Shown here: in pieces, positions 44,055 through 53,709 of the stretch | How the letters are laid out: each line of letters begins with the position of its first letter | How positions within the stretch are numbered: position 1 is the first letter of the stretch | Assembly (NCBI RefSeq): GCF_900104895.1 | Contig: NZ_LT629742.1 | Span: 3,038,001 to 3,102,000 of the forward strand | Source of the DNA: Microterricola viridarii | GTDB lineage: Bacteria > Actinomycetota > Actinomycetes > Actinomycetales > Microbacteriaceae | Reading direction: 5' to 3' | DNA: 64,000 nt | Translations under genes and position numbers: made by a program | Notes under the pieces: model-generated | Told to the model about the DNA's origin: nothing | The model's input: only the letters and a program-made list of their open reading frames with translations | Database searches by the model: none

Positions 44055-44636
44055 CTAAGCGCCGACCTTGTAGGTCTCGGCGCGCTCGCTGCGGACGATT
44101 CCGACGACGCCGAACGCCAGCACGCCGAGGAACCCGCCCATCAGCAGGATGAACGCCCACGGCGCCGCCCAGCCGGGCACGCCGAACCAGGTCAGCAGGG
44201 CGACCGTGCCGATGAGCAGTGCGACACTCAGCGCGAGGCGTTCCAGCATGCGCCGGGTGAGCAGCAGCGTCTGCGTCGTGGCGGGGGCGCGCGGGGAGAG
44301 CTGCATTCCGGCGGCCGGATGCGGCTGGCTCCCGCCGAGTGCGTCGAGCACCGGCAACAGCGCGGCCAGCACCCACATCAGCAGGGTGGCCCCGAGGCCG
44401 ATGAACACAGGTAACAGGAAGCCGCCCACGCTCTTGGCCGCCCAGGCGTCCGGCTGGAAGGCGGCGTCGAAGTGCACGGGCATCGGGTCGGGCACGGCCG
44501 GGTAGTGCGCGATGCCGATGCCGGCCACGGCGAGCAGATAGCCGAACCCAGCGAGGATCGGCCAGAGCCGGATCCGCGCCGGCGGCGCCGCCTGGGCCGC
44601 GCTTTGTGCGCCCTGCTCGCTCTGTGTCTCCCCCAC
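44055..44636 (-). CDS. DUF1648 domain membrane protein
   Basis: 193 aa with about four helices. The first membrane segment and loop AHYPAVPDPMPVHFDAAFQPDAWAAKS carries the DUF1648 signature (PDxIPxHxxxxG-like). Later helices around ALSVALLIGTVALLTWFGVPGWAAPW and AFILLMGGFLGVLAFGVVGIV. Function unknown; related proteins are SdpI-like. Probably co-transcribed with mazG. Confidence 0.82.
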   Translation of the reverse strand: MGETQSEQGAQSAAQAAPPARIRLWPILAGFGYLLAVAGIGIAHYPAVPDPMPVHFDAAFQPDAWAAKSVGGFLLPVFIGLGATLLMWVLAALLPVLDALGGSQPHPAAGMQLSPRAPATTQTLLLTRRMLERLALSVALLIGTVALLTWFGVPGWAAPWAFILLMGGFLGVLAFGVVGIVRSERAETYKVGA

Positions 44637-44787
44637 GCCTCGACCCTATCGCGGCAGCCCTCATCCTTCGCGGGACCGACGGCATCCGCCCCACGACCGG
44701 TACACTGATTCACGGTGAGCCGGGAAGTCTGGTCGGCGGGCACATGTGCTCTATGACGTCGACTGAACCCAATCTGGAGGGCCATCT

Positions 44788-46005
44788 GTGGCTATTTTCC
44801 GTTCCGAACGCTACGCCGCGATGCTGCTCCTGGGCGCGGCCGTCCTCGGCCTTGTGCTCGCCAACAGCGCGATCGGCCCCGAGCTGCTCGCCCTGAAGAC
44901 CGCCCACCTCGAGCTGCCCTGGCTCGGCCTCGATCTCTCGCTCGGGCATTTCGTCAGCGACGGCCTGCTCGCCATCTTCTTCTTCATTGTCGCCGTCGAG
45001 CTCAAGCGCGAGCTGGCGATCGGCGAGCTGAACAGCCTGAGCAAGGCCGCCCTGCCGGCCATCGCGGCGCTGGGCGGCGTCGTCGTGCCCGCCGGCATCT
45101 TCCTGTTGATCACCGCCGGATCGGGCTGGGAGAACGGCTGGCCGGTGCCGACGGCGACCGACATCGCCTTCGCGCTCGGCCTGCTCGCCATCTTCGGGCG
45201 GGGCATCCCGACCCGGGTGCGGGTGTTCCTGATGGCCCTGGCCGTGCTCGACGACCTGGTCGCCATCCTCATCATCGCCTTCTTCTTCACCAGCGACGTG
45301 CAGCTGAGCTCGCTCGGCTTCGCCGCCGTCACCCTGCTGCTGTTCTCCGGCGTCAGCCGGCTGCTGCGGCCGCGCTCCGGCTACATCCTCAGCCGCAAGG
45401 CGCAGTGGCCGCTCATGCTGGCGATGTGGGTGCTCGCGATCCTCACCTGGTACTTCGTGTTCCAGTCCGGTGTGCACGCCACGATCGCCGGTGTGCTTCT
45501 CGGCCTTGTCATGGCGCGCCGCCCGGGCAGCCGCGCCGTGCACGGGCTCGAGCCGTGGTCGAACGGCCTGATCCTGCCGCTGTTCGCGTTCTCGGCGGCG
45601 CTCGTCGCCATCCCCACCGTGAGCCTCACCCAGCTGAGCCCGGCGTTCTGGGGCATCCTCATCGCCCTGCCGGTCGGGAAGCTCATCGGCATCACGCTGG
45701 CCGGCGGGCTCAGCGGGCTCGTCGCCCGCCGCTTCGGCGGAATCTCGCTGCGGATCGGCGACCTCCTCGTCGTCGCCTCGCTCGGCGGCGTCGGTTTCAC
45801 CGTCTCACTGCTGATGAATGAGCTTGCCTTCGCGAGCAGCCAGGAGGTCGTCGACGAGGGCACCATCGCCGTGCTGCTCGGCTCGGCCGTCGCCATGGTC
45901 TGCTCCGCGGCGTTCGTCAGCTGGCGTGCGGCCCAGTACCGGGCCGGCAAGCTGGCCGCGACGCCGACGGACGAGCCGGCGCCGGGCACGGCGCCGCTGT
46001 TCTAG
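44788..46005 (+). CDS. nhaA: Na+/H+ antiporter NhaA
   Basis: 405 aa. Hallmarks: LSLGHFVSDGLLAIFFFIVAVELKRE at the start, GWPVPTATDIAFALGLLAIFG, and ALAVLDDLVAILIIAFFF with the two transport aspartates (the adjacent Asp pair). C-terminal FGGISLRIGDLLVVASLGGVGFTVSLLM. Exports Na+ and helps pH homeostasis. The GTG start at 44788 is preceded by GGAGGGCCATCT. Confidence 0.96.
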   Translation: MAIFRSERYAAMLLLGAAVLGLVLANSAIGPELLALKTAHLELPWLGLDLSLGHFVSDGLLAIFFFIVAVELKRELAIGELNSLSKAALPAIAALGGVVVPAGIFLLITAGSGWENGWPVPTATDIAFALGLLAIFGRGIPTRVRVFLMALAVLDDLVAILIIAFFFTSDVQLSSLGFAAVTLLLFSGVSRLLRPRSGYILSRKAQWPLMLAMWVLAILTWYFVFQSGVHATIAGVLLGLVMARRPGSRAVHGLEPWSNGLILPLFAFSAALVAIPTVSLTQLSPAFWGILIALPVGKLIGITLAGGLSGLVARRFGGISLRIGDLLVVASLGGVGFTVSLLMNELAFASSQEVVDEGTIAVLLGSAVAMVCSAAFVSWRAAQYRAGKLAATPTDEPAPGTAPLF

Positions 46006-46015
46006 GCTGACGGGC

Positions 46016-46336
46016 ATGCACTCTCACGGCGGCGACGACTCCGCATCGACCGAGCCCGCGTCTGCGCACCTGACGGCGGAACTCCGCCCGCGGGAGAGAC
46101 CGCGCGGCATCCGGGGCGTCATTCACACCGTCGCCTACCTGGCCGGCACAGCCCTCAGCCTCGGCAGCCCGTCGGTGGCCGACATCATCGTGGTGCGCAC
46201 CGCAACGGGCAACGAGGTGCTGCGCAGCAGCGCCGGGGATCTCGTCGAGGCCGACATGCTGCTGCAGCGAATCCACGGCGACCTCGAGTCGATGACGGTG
46301 AGCGAGTTCCTCCGCGAGTGGGGTCACATCAGCTGA
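46016..46336 (+). CDS. Small conserved hypothetical protein
   Basis: 106 aa, no signal peptide. N-terminus His/Ser/Glu-rich and disordered; the rest reads IHTVAYLAGTALSLGSPSVADIIVVRTATGNEVLRSSAGDL and ends MTVSEFLREWGHIS. No recognised motif. Starts 10 nt after nhaA and is likely co-transcribed. Confidence 0.65.
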   Translation: MHSHGGDDSASTEPASAHLTAELRPRERPRGIRGVIHTVAYLAGTALSLGSPSVADIIVVRTATGNEVLRSSAGDLVEADMLLQRIHGDLESMTVSEFLREWGHIS

Positions 46337-46359
46337 GCGGCCGGGGTGGCCCCGGCCGC
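46337..46359. terminator. Bidirectional terminator between nhaA unit and mfd
   Basis: Perfect 10-bp stem GCGGCCGGGG / CCCCGGCCGC with TGG loop, directly after the stop at 46336 and 21 nt before the mfd stop. Confidence 0.7.
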
Positions 46360-46379
46360 CGCGCCGGCCACTCCGCCCG

Positions 46380-49300
46380 CTATTCGGCCTGCTTCCCCGG
46401 AGCCTTCTCCTGCACCTTCTCCTGCACGACGACGGGCGGCGGGAAGATGGCGGTGAGCAGCTGGCTCACCCACTCCAGCAGCGCGGCATCCGGGTTCTCG
46501 TTGTCGGAGAGGTCCGGCAGCGGCACCGAGAGCACGCCCTGCTGCGCGAAGTAGCGCGAGCCCAGGTACATGCGCTGCAGGCGCACCTGGATCGAGTCCG
46601 GCAGCGTGGCCTGCGCGATGCGCAGCTTGTCGCCCATCGCGACGACCTCGCTGAGCCCGGCCCGCTGGGCCTGCCGGCGCAGCTTCGACACCTCGATGAG
46701 CGTCTGCACGGGTGCCGGCGGCTCGCCGTAGCGGTCGACGAGCTCCTCCAACACGAGGCCGATGGTCTCGTCCTTGGCGGTGATCGAGCTGGCCGTGGCC
46801 AGCTTCTGGTAGGCCTCGAGGCGCAGTCGCTCGCTGTCGACGTACTCCTCCGGGATGTGCGCGTCGACCGGCAGCTCGAGCCGCAGCTCGGTCTGCCCCT
46901 CTGCGACGTCGCCGCGGAACGTCGACACCGCCTCGCCGATCATCCGCAGGTAGAGGTCGAAGCCGACGCCAGCGATGTGCCCGGCCTGCTCGCCGCCGAG
47001 CAGGTTGCCGGCGCCGCGGATCTCGAGGTCCTTCAGCGCCACCTGCATGCCGCTGCCGAGCTCGTTGTTCGCGGCGATCGTCGCCAGCCGGTCGTGCGCG
47101 GTCTCGCTGAGCGGGGTGTTCTCGTCATAGAGGAAGTAGGCATAGGCGCGCTCGCGGCCACGCCCGACGCGGCCGCGCAGCTGGTGCAGCTGGCTGAGGC
47201 CGTACTTGTCGGCGCGGTCGATGATGATGGTGTTCGCGTTGGCGATGTCGAGGCCGGTCTCGATGATCGTCGTCGAGACGAGCACGTCGAACTTGCGCTC
47301 CCAGAAGTCGGAGACGACCTGTTCGAGCACCGCCTCGGAGAGCTTGCCGTGGGCGACGGCGATGCGTGCCTCCGGCACCAGCTCGGCCAAATGGGCGGCC
47401 ACCTTGTTGATGCTGGACACCCGGTTGTGCACGAAGAAGACCTGGCCCTCGCGCAGCAGCTCGCGCTTGATCGCGGCTGCAACCTGCTTGTCCGAGTACG
47501 GCCCGACAAAGGTGAGGATCGGATGCCGGTCCTCCGGCGGCGTGGCCAGCGTCGACATCTCACGGATGCCGGTGACAGCCATCTCGAGGGTGCGCGGAAT
47601 CGGCGTCGCACTCATCGCGAGGATGTCGACGTTGGTCTTCATCTTCTTCAGCGAGTCCTTGTGCTCGACGCCGAAGCGCTGCTCCTCGTCGATGATGACG
47701 AGGCCGAGGTCCTTGAAGACGATCGAGTTGGAGAACAGCCGGTGGGTGCCGATGACGACGTCGACGGTCCCGTCCAGCAGGCCGGAGATCACCTCGGCCG
47801 ACTCCTTCTCGGTCTGGAACCGGCTGAGCGCGCGCAGGTGCACCGGGAAGCCGGCGAAGCGCTCCTGGAACGTCTCGAAGTGCTGCTTCACGAGCAGCGT
47901 GGTCGGCACCAGCATTGCGACCTGCTTGCCGTCCTGCACCGCCTTGAAAGCCGCCCGCACGGCGACCTCGGTCTTGCCGAAGCCGACGTCGCCGGAGAGC
48001 AGCCGGTCCATCGGGATCGGCCGTTCCATGTCGGCCTTGACCTCGTCGATGGTCTGCAGCTGGTCGGGCGTCTCGGCGTAGGGGAACGCCTCCTCCAGCT
48101 CGCGCTGCCAGGGCGTGTCCGGCCCGAAGGCGTGGCCCTTGGCCGCCATCCGCGCGGAGTAGAGCTTGACCAGCTCGACGGCGATGTCGCGCACCGCCTT
48201 GCGCGCCTTGCTCTTGGCGTTGGCCCAGTCGCTGCCGCCCATCTTGCTGAGCGCGGGCGCCTCGCCGCCAACGTAGCGGGAGAGCTGGTCGAGCTGGTCG
48301 GTGGGCACGTAGACCCGGTCGCCCGGTTGGCCGCGCTTCGACGGCGCGAACTCCAGCACCAGGTAGTCGCGCACGATCGTCGGCGCCGCGGCGATGCCGG
48401 CCGTGCGGGAGGGCCCCTTGGGCCGGCTGCCTGCGGCGACGGTGCGCTGGGTCATCTCGATGAAACGGCCGATGCCGTGGGTCTGGTGCACCACGTGGTC
48501 GCCGGGCTCCAGCTGCAGCGGGTCGACCACGTTCTTGCGGCGGCTGGCGAGCTTCTTGACCTGGCGCGAGTCGTAGCCGACGGCGCGACCGTAGAACTCG
48601 CTCTCGCTGATCAGGGCGAGCTTGGCATCCGACAGCTCGAAGCCGTGTGCGGCCTCGGCCTGCACCAGATAGGCGACGCCGGGCTCGGGCTCGGCCGGGA
48701 ACGAGTCGACGATCTGGGCGGCGAGCCCGCGCTCGGCGAGCACGTCGTTGGCGCGCTCGACAAGGCCGCGACCGCCGGCGACGATGGCCAGGCTCCAGCC
48801 GTCGGCCAGCCGGGTGGCGACGTGCTCGATGGCGCCGCCGACATTGCCCTGGAAGCTCGGAACGGCCTGGCTCTGCACCCGCACCGTGGTGCCAACCTCG
48901 AGGCCGGCCACGAGCTCGGCGATGCTCTCGTCCGTCAGCTCCGCCAGGGCGTCGCCAGAGTCAAACACGGAGAAGGTCCACCACGGGTGGTCCGGCGTCT
49001 TGTGCCCCGGCGCCCCGAGGCGCACCGCATCCCGCACGGCGTTGAGGGTGAGGAAGTCGCCGGATGCCAGGTCGATCGGGGTCTCGGCACCGAAGGTCGC
49101 CGCGCTCCAGGCCGCCGAGAGGAACTCCCGGTTCGTCTCGGCCAGGCTGACGGCGCGGCTGGCGACCCGCTCGGGCGAGAGCACGGCGACGGCGGCGCCG
49201 TCCGGCAGGTAGTCCGTCATCGGGACGAGCTTGTCGACGAGGGCGGGCGCGAGACTTTCCATCCCTTCGACCGGGATTCCCTCGGCGATCTTGGCGAGCA

Positions 49301-50111
49301 TCTGCGACAGGCTCGGGAACTCGTGCTGCATCTCGCGGGCCCGCTGGCGCACCGGCTCGCTGAGCAGCAGCTCGCGGCTCGGCGGCAACAGCACGCTCGT
49401 CACCGCATCCGGCAGCGAGCGCTGGTCGGCCACCGAGAAGGCGCGCATCTGCTCGATCTCGTCGCCGAAGAAGTCGACGCGCACCGGGTGCTCGGCGACG
49501 GCGGGGAACACGTCGAGGATGCCGCCGCGCACGGCGAACTCGCCGCGCCGGGTCACCATGTCGACGCGGGTGTAGGCCAAGTCGACGAGCTGGCCGGCGA
49601 GCTTGCCGAGCTGGTAGCCGCGGCCGCCGGCGACGAGCTCGATCGGTTCGAAGTCGGTGAGGTTGTCAGCGACGGGCTGCAGGGCGGCCCGCACGGAGGC
49701 GACGACGATGAGCGGATGCGGCGGCGCGGCGGCGGCAGCCTCTCCCCCGGCCCATTCCTCGCCCCACGTGCGCATCCGGCGCAGCGCGAACAGGCGCCGA
49801 CCGACGATCTCTGCGCTCGGGCTCAACCGCTCGTGCGGGAGCGTCTCCCACGCGGGGAAGTCGATGATCTCGGCATCCGGGACATAGGCGGCGAGGTTGG
49901 AGCGCAGCGTCTCTGACTCGCGCCCGGTCGCCGTGACGATGAAGAGCACGGGCGGTTTGCCCGCCTCCCGGCGGCGTTCGAGCAAGGCAGCCAGCAGCGG
50001 CGGGTTGAGCCCCTCGGCGAGCGAGAAGTCGGCATCTCTGGAGTACTCGGCCAGGGCCGCTTCGAATGTGGAGGCGCGCGAAAGCGCACGAGACAAGCCC
50101 TGAAGTATCAC
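46380..50111 (-). CDS. mfd: Transcription-repair coupling factor Mfd
   Basis: 1243 aa, full length. Displaces stalled RNA polymerase and recruits UvrA. Domains in order: UvrB-homology module (residues 1-350; PPVLFIVTATGRESE, AYVPDAEIIDFPAWETLPHE), RNA-polymerase interacting domain near LEPGDHVVHQTHGIGRFIEM, translocase with Walker A LLSGDVGFGKTEVAVRAAFK, Walker B LVIIDEEQRFGVEHK, and SATPIPRTLEMAVTGIREMS; the C-terminal TRCF domain ends with a Lys/Gln/Pro-rich tail. Codon use is uniform with the neighbours. Confidence 0.97.
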   Translation of the reverse strand: MILQGLSRALSRASTFEAALAEYSRDADFSLAEGLNPPLLAALLERRREAGKPPVLFIVTATGRESETLRSNLAAYVPDAEIIDFPAWETLPHERLSPSAEIVGRRLFALRRMRTWGEEWAGGEAAAAAPPHPLIVVASVRAALQPVADNLTDFEPIELVAGGRGYQLGKLAGQLVDLAYTRVDMVTRRGEFAVRGGILDVFPAVAEHPVRVDFFGDEIEQMRAFSVADQRSLPDAVTSVLLPPSRELLLSEPVRQRAREMQHEFPSLSQMLAKIAEGIPVEGMESLAPALVDKLVPMTDYLPDGAAVAVLSPERVASRAVSLAETNREFLSAAWSAATFGAETPIDLASGDFLTLNAVRDAVRLGAPGHKTPDHPWWTFSVFDSGDALAELTDESIAELVAGLEVGTTVRVQSQAVPSFQGNVGGAIEHVATRLADGWSLAIVAGGRGLVERANDVLAERGLAAQIVDSFPAEPEPGVAYLVQAEAAHGFELSDAKLALISESEFYGRAVGYDSRQVKKLASRRKNVVDPLQLEPGDHVVHQTHGIGRFIEMTQRTVAAGSRPKGPSRTAGIAAAPTIVRDYLVLEFAPSKRGQPGDRVYVPTDQLDQLSRYVGGEAPALSKMGGSDWANAKSKARKAVRDIAVELVKLYSARMAAKGHAFGPDTPWQRELEEAFPYAETPDQLQTIDEVKADMERPIPMDRLLSGDVGFGKTEVAVRAAFKAVQDGKQVAMLVPTTLLVKQHFETFQERFAGFPVHLRALSRFQTEKESAEVISGLLDGTVDVVIGTHRLFSNSIVFKDLGLVIIDEEQRFGVEHKDSLKKMKTNVDILAMSATPIPRTLEMAVTGIREMSTLATPPEDRHPILTFVGPYSDKQVAAAIKRELLREGQVFFVHNRVSSINKVAAHLAELVPEARIAVAHGKLSEAVLEQVVSDFWERKFDVLVSTTIIETGLDIANANTIIIDRADKYGLSQLHQLRGRVGRGRERAYAYFLYDENTPLSETAHDRLATIAANNELGSGMQVALKDLEIRGAGNLLGGEQAGHIAGVGFDLYLRMIGEAVSTFRGDVAEGQTELRLELPVDAHIPEEYVDSERLRLEAYQKLATASSITAKDETIGLVLEELVDRYGEPPAPVQTLIEVSKLRRQAQRAGLSEVVAMGDKLRIAQATLPDSIQVRLQRMYLGSRYFAQQGVLSVPLPDLSDNENPDAALLEWVSQLLTAIFPPPVVVQEKVQEKAPGKQAE

Positions 50112-50195
50112 CCTCAGATTCTACGCAACCACCCGGGCGCGGCGTCGGCCGGGCGGCGGTGCCGAGAGCGAACGCACTCGTGACCCAGAACCCAG

Positions 50196-50230
50196 TCGTG
50201 GCCCAGAACCGGGGAGGCCCTGGGCCACGA
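50196..50230. terminator. Hairpin downstream of PAP2 phosphatase gene
   Basis: TCGTGGCCCAG (50196-50206) pairs with CTGGGCCACGA (50220-50230), an 11-bp perfect stem, 29 nt past the stop of the PAP2 gene and upstream of mfd. Confidence 0.6.
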
Positions 50231-50259
50231 CGAGGCGGTGCGCGGCAGCGCAGCTCCGG

Positions 50260-50970
50260 CTAGGCGGCGCGCTCGCCTGCGCGTGCCCTGGGCTGGCGAG
50301 GCTTGGGCTGGCGCGCGATCGCCTGCGCGAAGAGTGGCCAGAGCAGCAGTGCGACGGCGGCGCCGAGCGCGATGCCGGCGAACGTGTCGCTCAGCCAGTG
50401 CGCCGAGAGGTAGGTGCGGTTCAGCACGGTGACGATCACCAGGACGAGAGCGGTGATCCAGGCCCAGCGCCGGTTGATCAGGAGGCAGAGCACGACGACG
50501 AACAGGGTGAACCCGGTGAGGTGCCCGGAGGGGAAGGAGCCGAAGTCGACCGTGACGAGCGGGTCGTTCGGTCGTTCCCGGCTGACGACGGCCTTGACCA
50601 CCTGGGCGAGCGTGGACGCCAGCATCGTGGCCACGAAGAAGTACAGCGCGGCCCACCAGCGGCGCAGCACGAGCAGCGCGACGAGCGGGATCAGGATCGT
50701 GAAGATGGATCCGATCGGCCCGCCGGTCGTGTGGTCGACGACGACGTTGAACGCGGTGAACGCGTCGTTGCGCGGCGCGAGGACGACGTCGTGCCACCAC
50801 TGGTCCATGGCGACGAACCAGGGAGAGTTCGCACTGGCCAGCACGCTGGCGAACAGCACGGCGAACACGGCCAGGCTGATGAGCCCCCAGGCGACCGCGA
50901 GGCGTGCGGGCAGCTGCGCGCGGCGCGGGGGCGCCTCGGCCAGGGGCGTGGTGTCGGACGAGATCGCCAT
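50260..50970 (-). CDS. PAP2 superfamily membrane phosphatase
   Basis: 236 aa with about six helices. Phosphatase motifs: KAVVSRERPND (KxxxxxxRP), SFPSGHLTG (PSGH) and NRTYLSAHWLSDTFAG (SRxxxxxHxxxD with Asn-Arg in place of Ser-Arg). Probably acts on lipid phosphates such as undecaprenyl diphosphate. The tandem repeat array lies just upstream of its start. Confidence 0.9.
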   Translation of the reverse strand: MAISSDTTPLAEAPPRRAQLPARLAVAWGLISLAVFAVLFASVLASANSPWFVAMDQWWHDVVLAPRNDAFTAFNVVVDHTTGGPIGSIFTILIPLVALLVLRRWWAALYFFVATMLASTLAQVVKAVVSRERPNDPLVTVDFGSFPSGHLTGFTLFVVVLCLLINRRWAWITALVLVIVTVLNRTYLSAHWLSDTFAGIALGAAVALLLWPLFAQAIARQPKPRQPRARAGERAA

Positions 50971-51150
50971 TGATGCTCCTTCTCGGTGCGCCGCTCAACA
51001 CCGAGCGGCATTCGGTTTCTAGAGACTATAGCGTCGCGGGCAGCTCGGGGGTCAACACGGGCGCGGGGCGGCGTCTCCCCCACCGGAGGGCGGGCATGCC
51101 AGGACCGTGTCGAGACCACACCTCCCGCGGGCAATCGCGCCGCGTGCGGG
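50971..51150. other. Upstream region of PAP2 gene, no gene seen
   Basis: Together with the array this makes a 1290-bp non-coding stretch. The part next to PAP2 contains the start-site region (GAAGGAGCATCA before the ATG on the minus strand) and GAGACTATAGCGTCG at about 51021-51035, which may hold a -10 element. Confidence 0.4.
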
Positions 51151-52258
51151 GTCTCGATACGCTCGTCCCTCGCTCCTCGACCAGCGGGAGATTCACGCCG
51201 GCTGGAGGGGGCCGCGCCGCGACGACGGAGCAGCGCAGCGCCCGAAGCCCCGGAGCCAACGGGAAACCGTTTCGGGTGCGGGTCTCGATACGCTCGTCCC
51301 TCGCTACTCGACCAACGGTGTCCGCGGCGTTGGCTTCGGTCGCAAGCTCCCTCGAGCCAACGGGAGATTCACGCCGGCTGGAGGGGGCCGCGCCGCGACG
51401 AAGGAGCAGCGCAGCACCCGAAGCCCCGGAGCCAACGGGAAACCCAGCCGCGTGCGGGGTCTCGATACGCTCGTCCCTCGCTACTCGACCAACGGTGTTG
51501 GCGGCGTTGGCTTCGGTCGCAAGCTCCCTCAAGCCAACGGGAGATTCACGCCGGCTGGAGGGGGCCGCGCCGCGACGAAGGAGCAGCGCAGCACCCGAAG
51601 CCCCGGAGCCAACGGGAAACCCAGCCGCGTGCGAGGTCTCGATACGCTCGTTCCTCGCTACTCGACCAGCGGTGTCTGCGGCGTTGGCTTCGGTCGCAAG
51701 CTGCCTCGAGCCAACGGGAGACTCACGCCGGCTGGAGGGGGCCGCGCCGCGACGAAGGAGCAGCGCAGCACCCGAAGCCCCGGAGCCAACGGGAAACCGC
51801 ACCGCGTGCGAGGTCTCGATACGCTCGTTCCTCGCTACTCGACCAACGGCGTCGGCAGGGTTGGCTTCGGTCGCTGGCGCTCCCTCGAGCCAACGGGAGA
51901 TTCACGCCGGCTGGAGGGCGCCGCGCCGCGACGAAGGAGCAGCGCAGCGCCCGAAGCCCCGGAGCCAACGGGAAACCGCGCCACGTGCGGGGTCTCGATA
52001 CGCTCGTTCCTCGCTACTCGACCAACGGCGTCGGCAGGGTTGGCTTCGGTCGCTGGCGCTCCCTCGAGCCAACGGGAGATTCACGCCGGCTGGAGGGCGC
52101 CGCGCCGCGACGAAGGAGCAGCGCAGCGCCCGAAGCCCCGGAGCCAGCGAGAAACCCAGCCACGTGCGGGGTCTCGATACGCTCGTTCCTCGCTACTCGA
52201 CCAACGGTGTCGGCGGCGTTGGCTTCGGTCGCAAGCCCCTCGAGCCAACGGGCAACGG
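51151..52258 (+). repeat. Tandem array of ~177-bp composite repeats (modules A-B-C)
   Basis: Seven unit starts (GTCTCGATACGCTCG) at 51151, 51282, 51459, 51636, 51813, 51992 and 52171: periods 131, 177, 177, 177, 179, 179. Structure AC, then ABC five times, then AB. A is about 37 nt, B 36-38 nt, C about 70 nt with core GCGACGAAGGAGCAGCGCAG. Complete modules end in CCAACGG or a near variant. Neighbouring units differ at few positions; the 177/179 change reflects TCGCAAGCTCC versus TCGCTGGCGCTCC in B. It sits between pth (its stop adjoins the array) and the PAP2 gene. Confidence 0.95.
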
Positions 52259-52260
52259 CG

Positions 52261-52857
52261 CTACGCGGAGGGGGCGTGCACCTTCTGCTGGGCAGCGAGG
52301 AGCCCGTCGGTGATCACGAGCTCGACGGCATCCGCCGCATCGGAGAGCAGATTCGGCAGCACGGAGCGCTCGGTGGACGAGAAGCCCTGCAGCACGAAGT
52401 CGGCCGGGTCCTGCCGGCCGGGAGGGCGCCCGACGCCGACGCGCACGCGCACATACTCGGGCGAGTTGGCGGCCTTGGCGATGTCGCGCAGGCCGTTGTG
52501 GCCGCCGTGCCCGCCGCCGATCTTCAGCTTGATCGTGTCGAACGGGATGTCGAGCTCGTCGTGCACGACGATGAGGCGCTCCAGCGGCAGCGAGTAGAAC
52601 TTGAGCAGCGCGGCGACCGGGCCGCCCGAGGTGTTCATGTAGCTGTTCGACTTCGCCAGCACGAGCTTGGGCCCGCCGGGACGCAGGAATCCCTCGGCCA
52701 CCTGGGCGGGAGTCTTGTGTTTCTTAAAGGTGGCACCGATGCGCGAGGCGAGCTCGTCGACGACCATCTGGCCCACATTGTGGCGGTGGTTGGCGTAGCC
52801 GGGCCCGGGGTTGCCGAGCCCGACCACCAACCAAGTGTTGCCGGGCACAGAATTCAC
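52261..52857 (-). CDS. pth: Peptidyl-tRNA hydrolase
   Basis: 198 aa. Releases peptide from stalled peptidyl-tRNA. Seen: [19 protein letters not shown] with catalytic His26, [24 protein letters not shown] with catalytic Asp and [15 protein letters not shown]. Follows rplY by 41 nt on the same strand, the common ctc-pth pair. The stop lies 2 nt from the end of the repeat array, so the transcript enters the array. Confidence 0.96.
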   Translation of the reverse strand: MNSVPGNTWLVVGLGNPGPGYANHRHNVGQMVVDELASRIGATFKKHKTPAQVAEGFLRPGGPKLVLAKSNSYMNTSGGPVAALLKFYSLPLERLIVVHDELDIPFDTIKLKIGGGHGGHNGLRDIAKAANSPEYVRVRVGVGRPPGRQDPADFVLQGFSSTERSVLPNLLSDAADAVELVITDGLLAAQQKVHAPSA

Positions 52858-52898
52858 AGAGTGCTCCTTCTGCGCCCGGCGAAACAGGGTGAAAATGA

Positions 52899-53471
52899 TT
52901 ACTCGGCTGCCTCGGTGCCCTCGGCCTTGGCGGCGGCGAGAGCGTAGATGCTGAGGACCAGAGCGTTGGGCTCCTCGACCAGGGTCGAGCCGGCGGGCAG
53001 CGTGACGTCCTTGGCCAGGATCTGAGCACCCTCGGTGAGGCCGTCGACGTTCACGACAACGCTGGTCGGGATCGCGGTGGCGAGGGCCTCGAGGCGGAGG
53101 GTGTGCAGGTCCTGGTCGACCTGGTTGCCCGAGAAGGGCTCGCCCTCGACGTGCACGGGGATCTCGACCTCGACCTTTTCGCCCTTCTTGATGACGAGGA
53201 GGTCGATGTGCTCGATGATCTGGCGGACCGGGTCCTTCTGAACGTCCTTGACCAGGACGAGCTCGCTCTTGCCGGCGATGTCGAGGTCGAGCAGCGCGTT
53301 GGTCTTGCGCAGGATCAGGCCGATCTGGTGGGCGGGCAGGGTGACGTGCTGCGGCTCGGTGCCGTGGCCGTAGATGACGGCGGGGATCTTGCCCACGGCG
53401 CGGATCTTGCGGGCAGCGCCCTTGCCGAAGGACTCGCGGACCTCTGCTACAACCTTGTCAACGTCGCTCAT
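52899..53471 (-). CDS. rplY: 50S ribosomal protein L25/general stress protein Ctc
   Basis: 190 aa: N-terminal L25 domain binding 5S rRNA ([54 protein letters not shown]) and C-terminal TL5/Ctc domain ([30 protein letters not shown]) with an Ala/Glu tail. The start at 53471 is preceded by AAGGAGAATCATC. The frame is open a few codons upstream without support. Confidence 0.95.
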   Translation of the reverse strand: MSDVDKVVAEVRESFGKGAARKIRAVGKIPAVIYGHGTEPQHVTLPAHQIGLILRKTNALLDLDIAGKSELVLVKDVQKDPVRQIIEHIDLLVIKKGEKVEVEIPVHVEGEPFSGNQVDQDLHTLRLEALATAIPTSVVVNVDGLTEGAQILAKDVTLPAGSTLVEEPNALVLSIYALAAAKAEGTEAAE

Positions 53472-53709
53472 GATGATTCTCCTTGTGGGCAAAGCCCATT
53501 GTGGGCGCTGGGCCCAGATCGATGTCCGTCCAGACCGGGGGCCTGGATCGTCAACTCGAACGCATGTCAGCGTGAGGACAAGCCGCGAAGCCCCTCCACC
53601 GCGTCGATAACGGATGCCAGATTCGCCGGTGTCGGCTGGTCTGCGGCATCCCTCGCCGAAGTTCAGTCGCCAAGCTTAGCAGGCCCCGCCTGAGTGCGCC
53701 GCGACAGCC

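Noticed and set aside
46857-49916. 1019-codon open frame on the plus strand opposite mfd
   Set aside because: Shadow of the mfd codon bias; composition (Asp/Glu/Arg/His/Leu rich) is typical of antisense frames in high-GC genomes.
51151-52258. CRISPR array
   Set aside because: The repeating unit is 131-179 bp without unique spacers and there are no cas genes in the window.
50904-52947. Long open frames of 470-650 codons running through the repeat array, with 59-residue peptide repeats
   Set aside because: They arise because 177 is a multiple of three and the repeats lack stops in several frames at once. They run into pth antisense, have no start context and no family resemblance.
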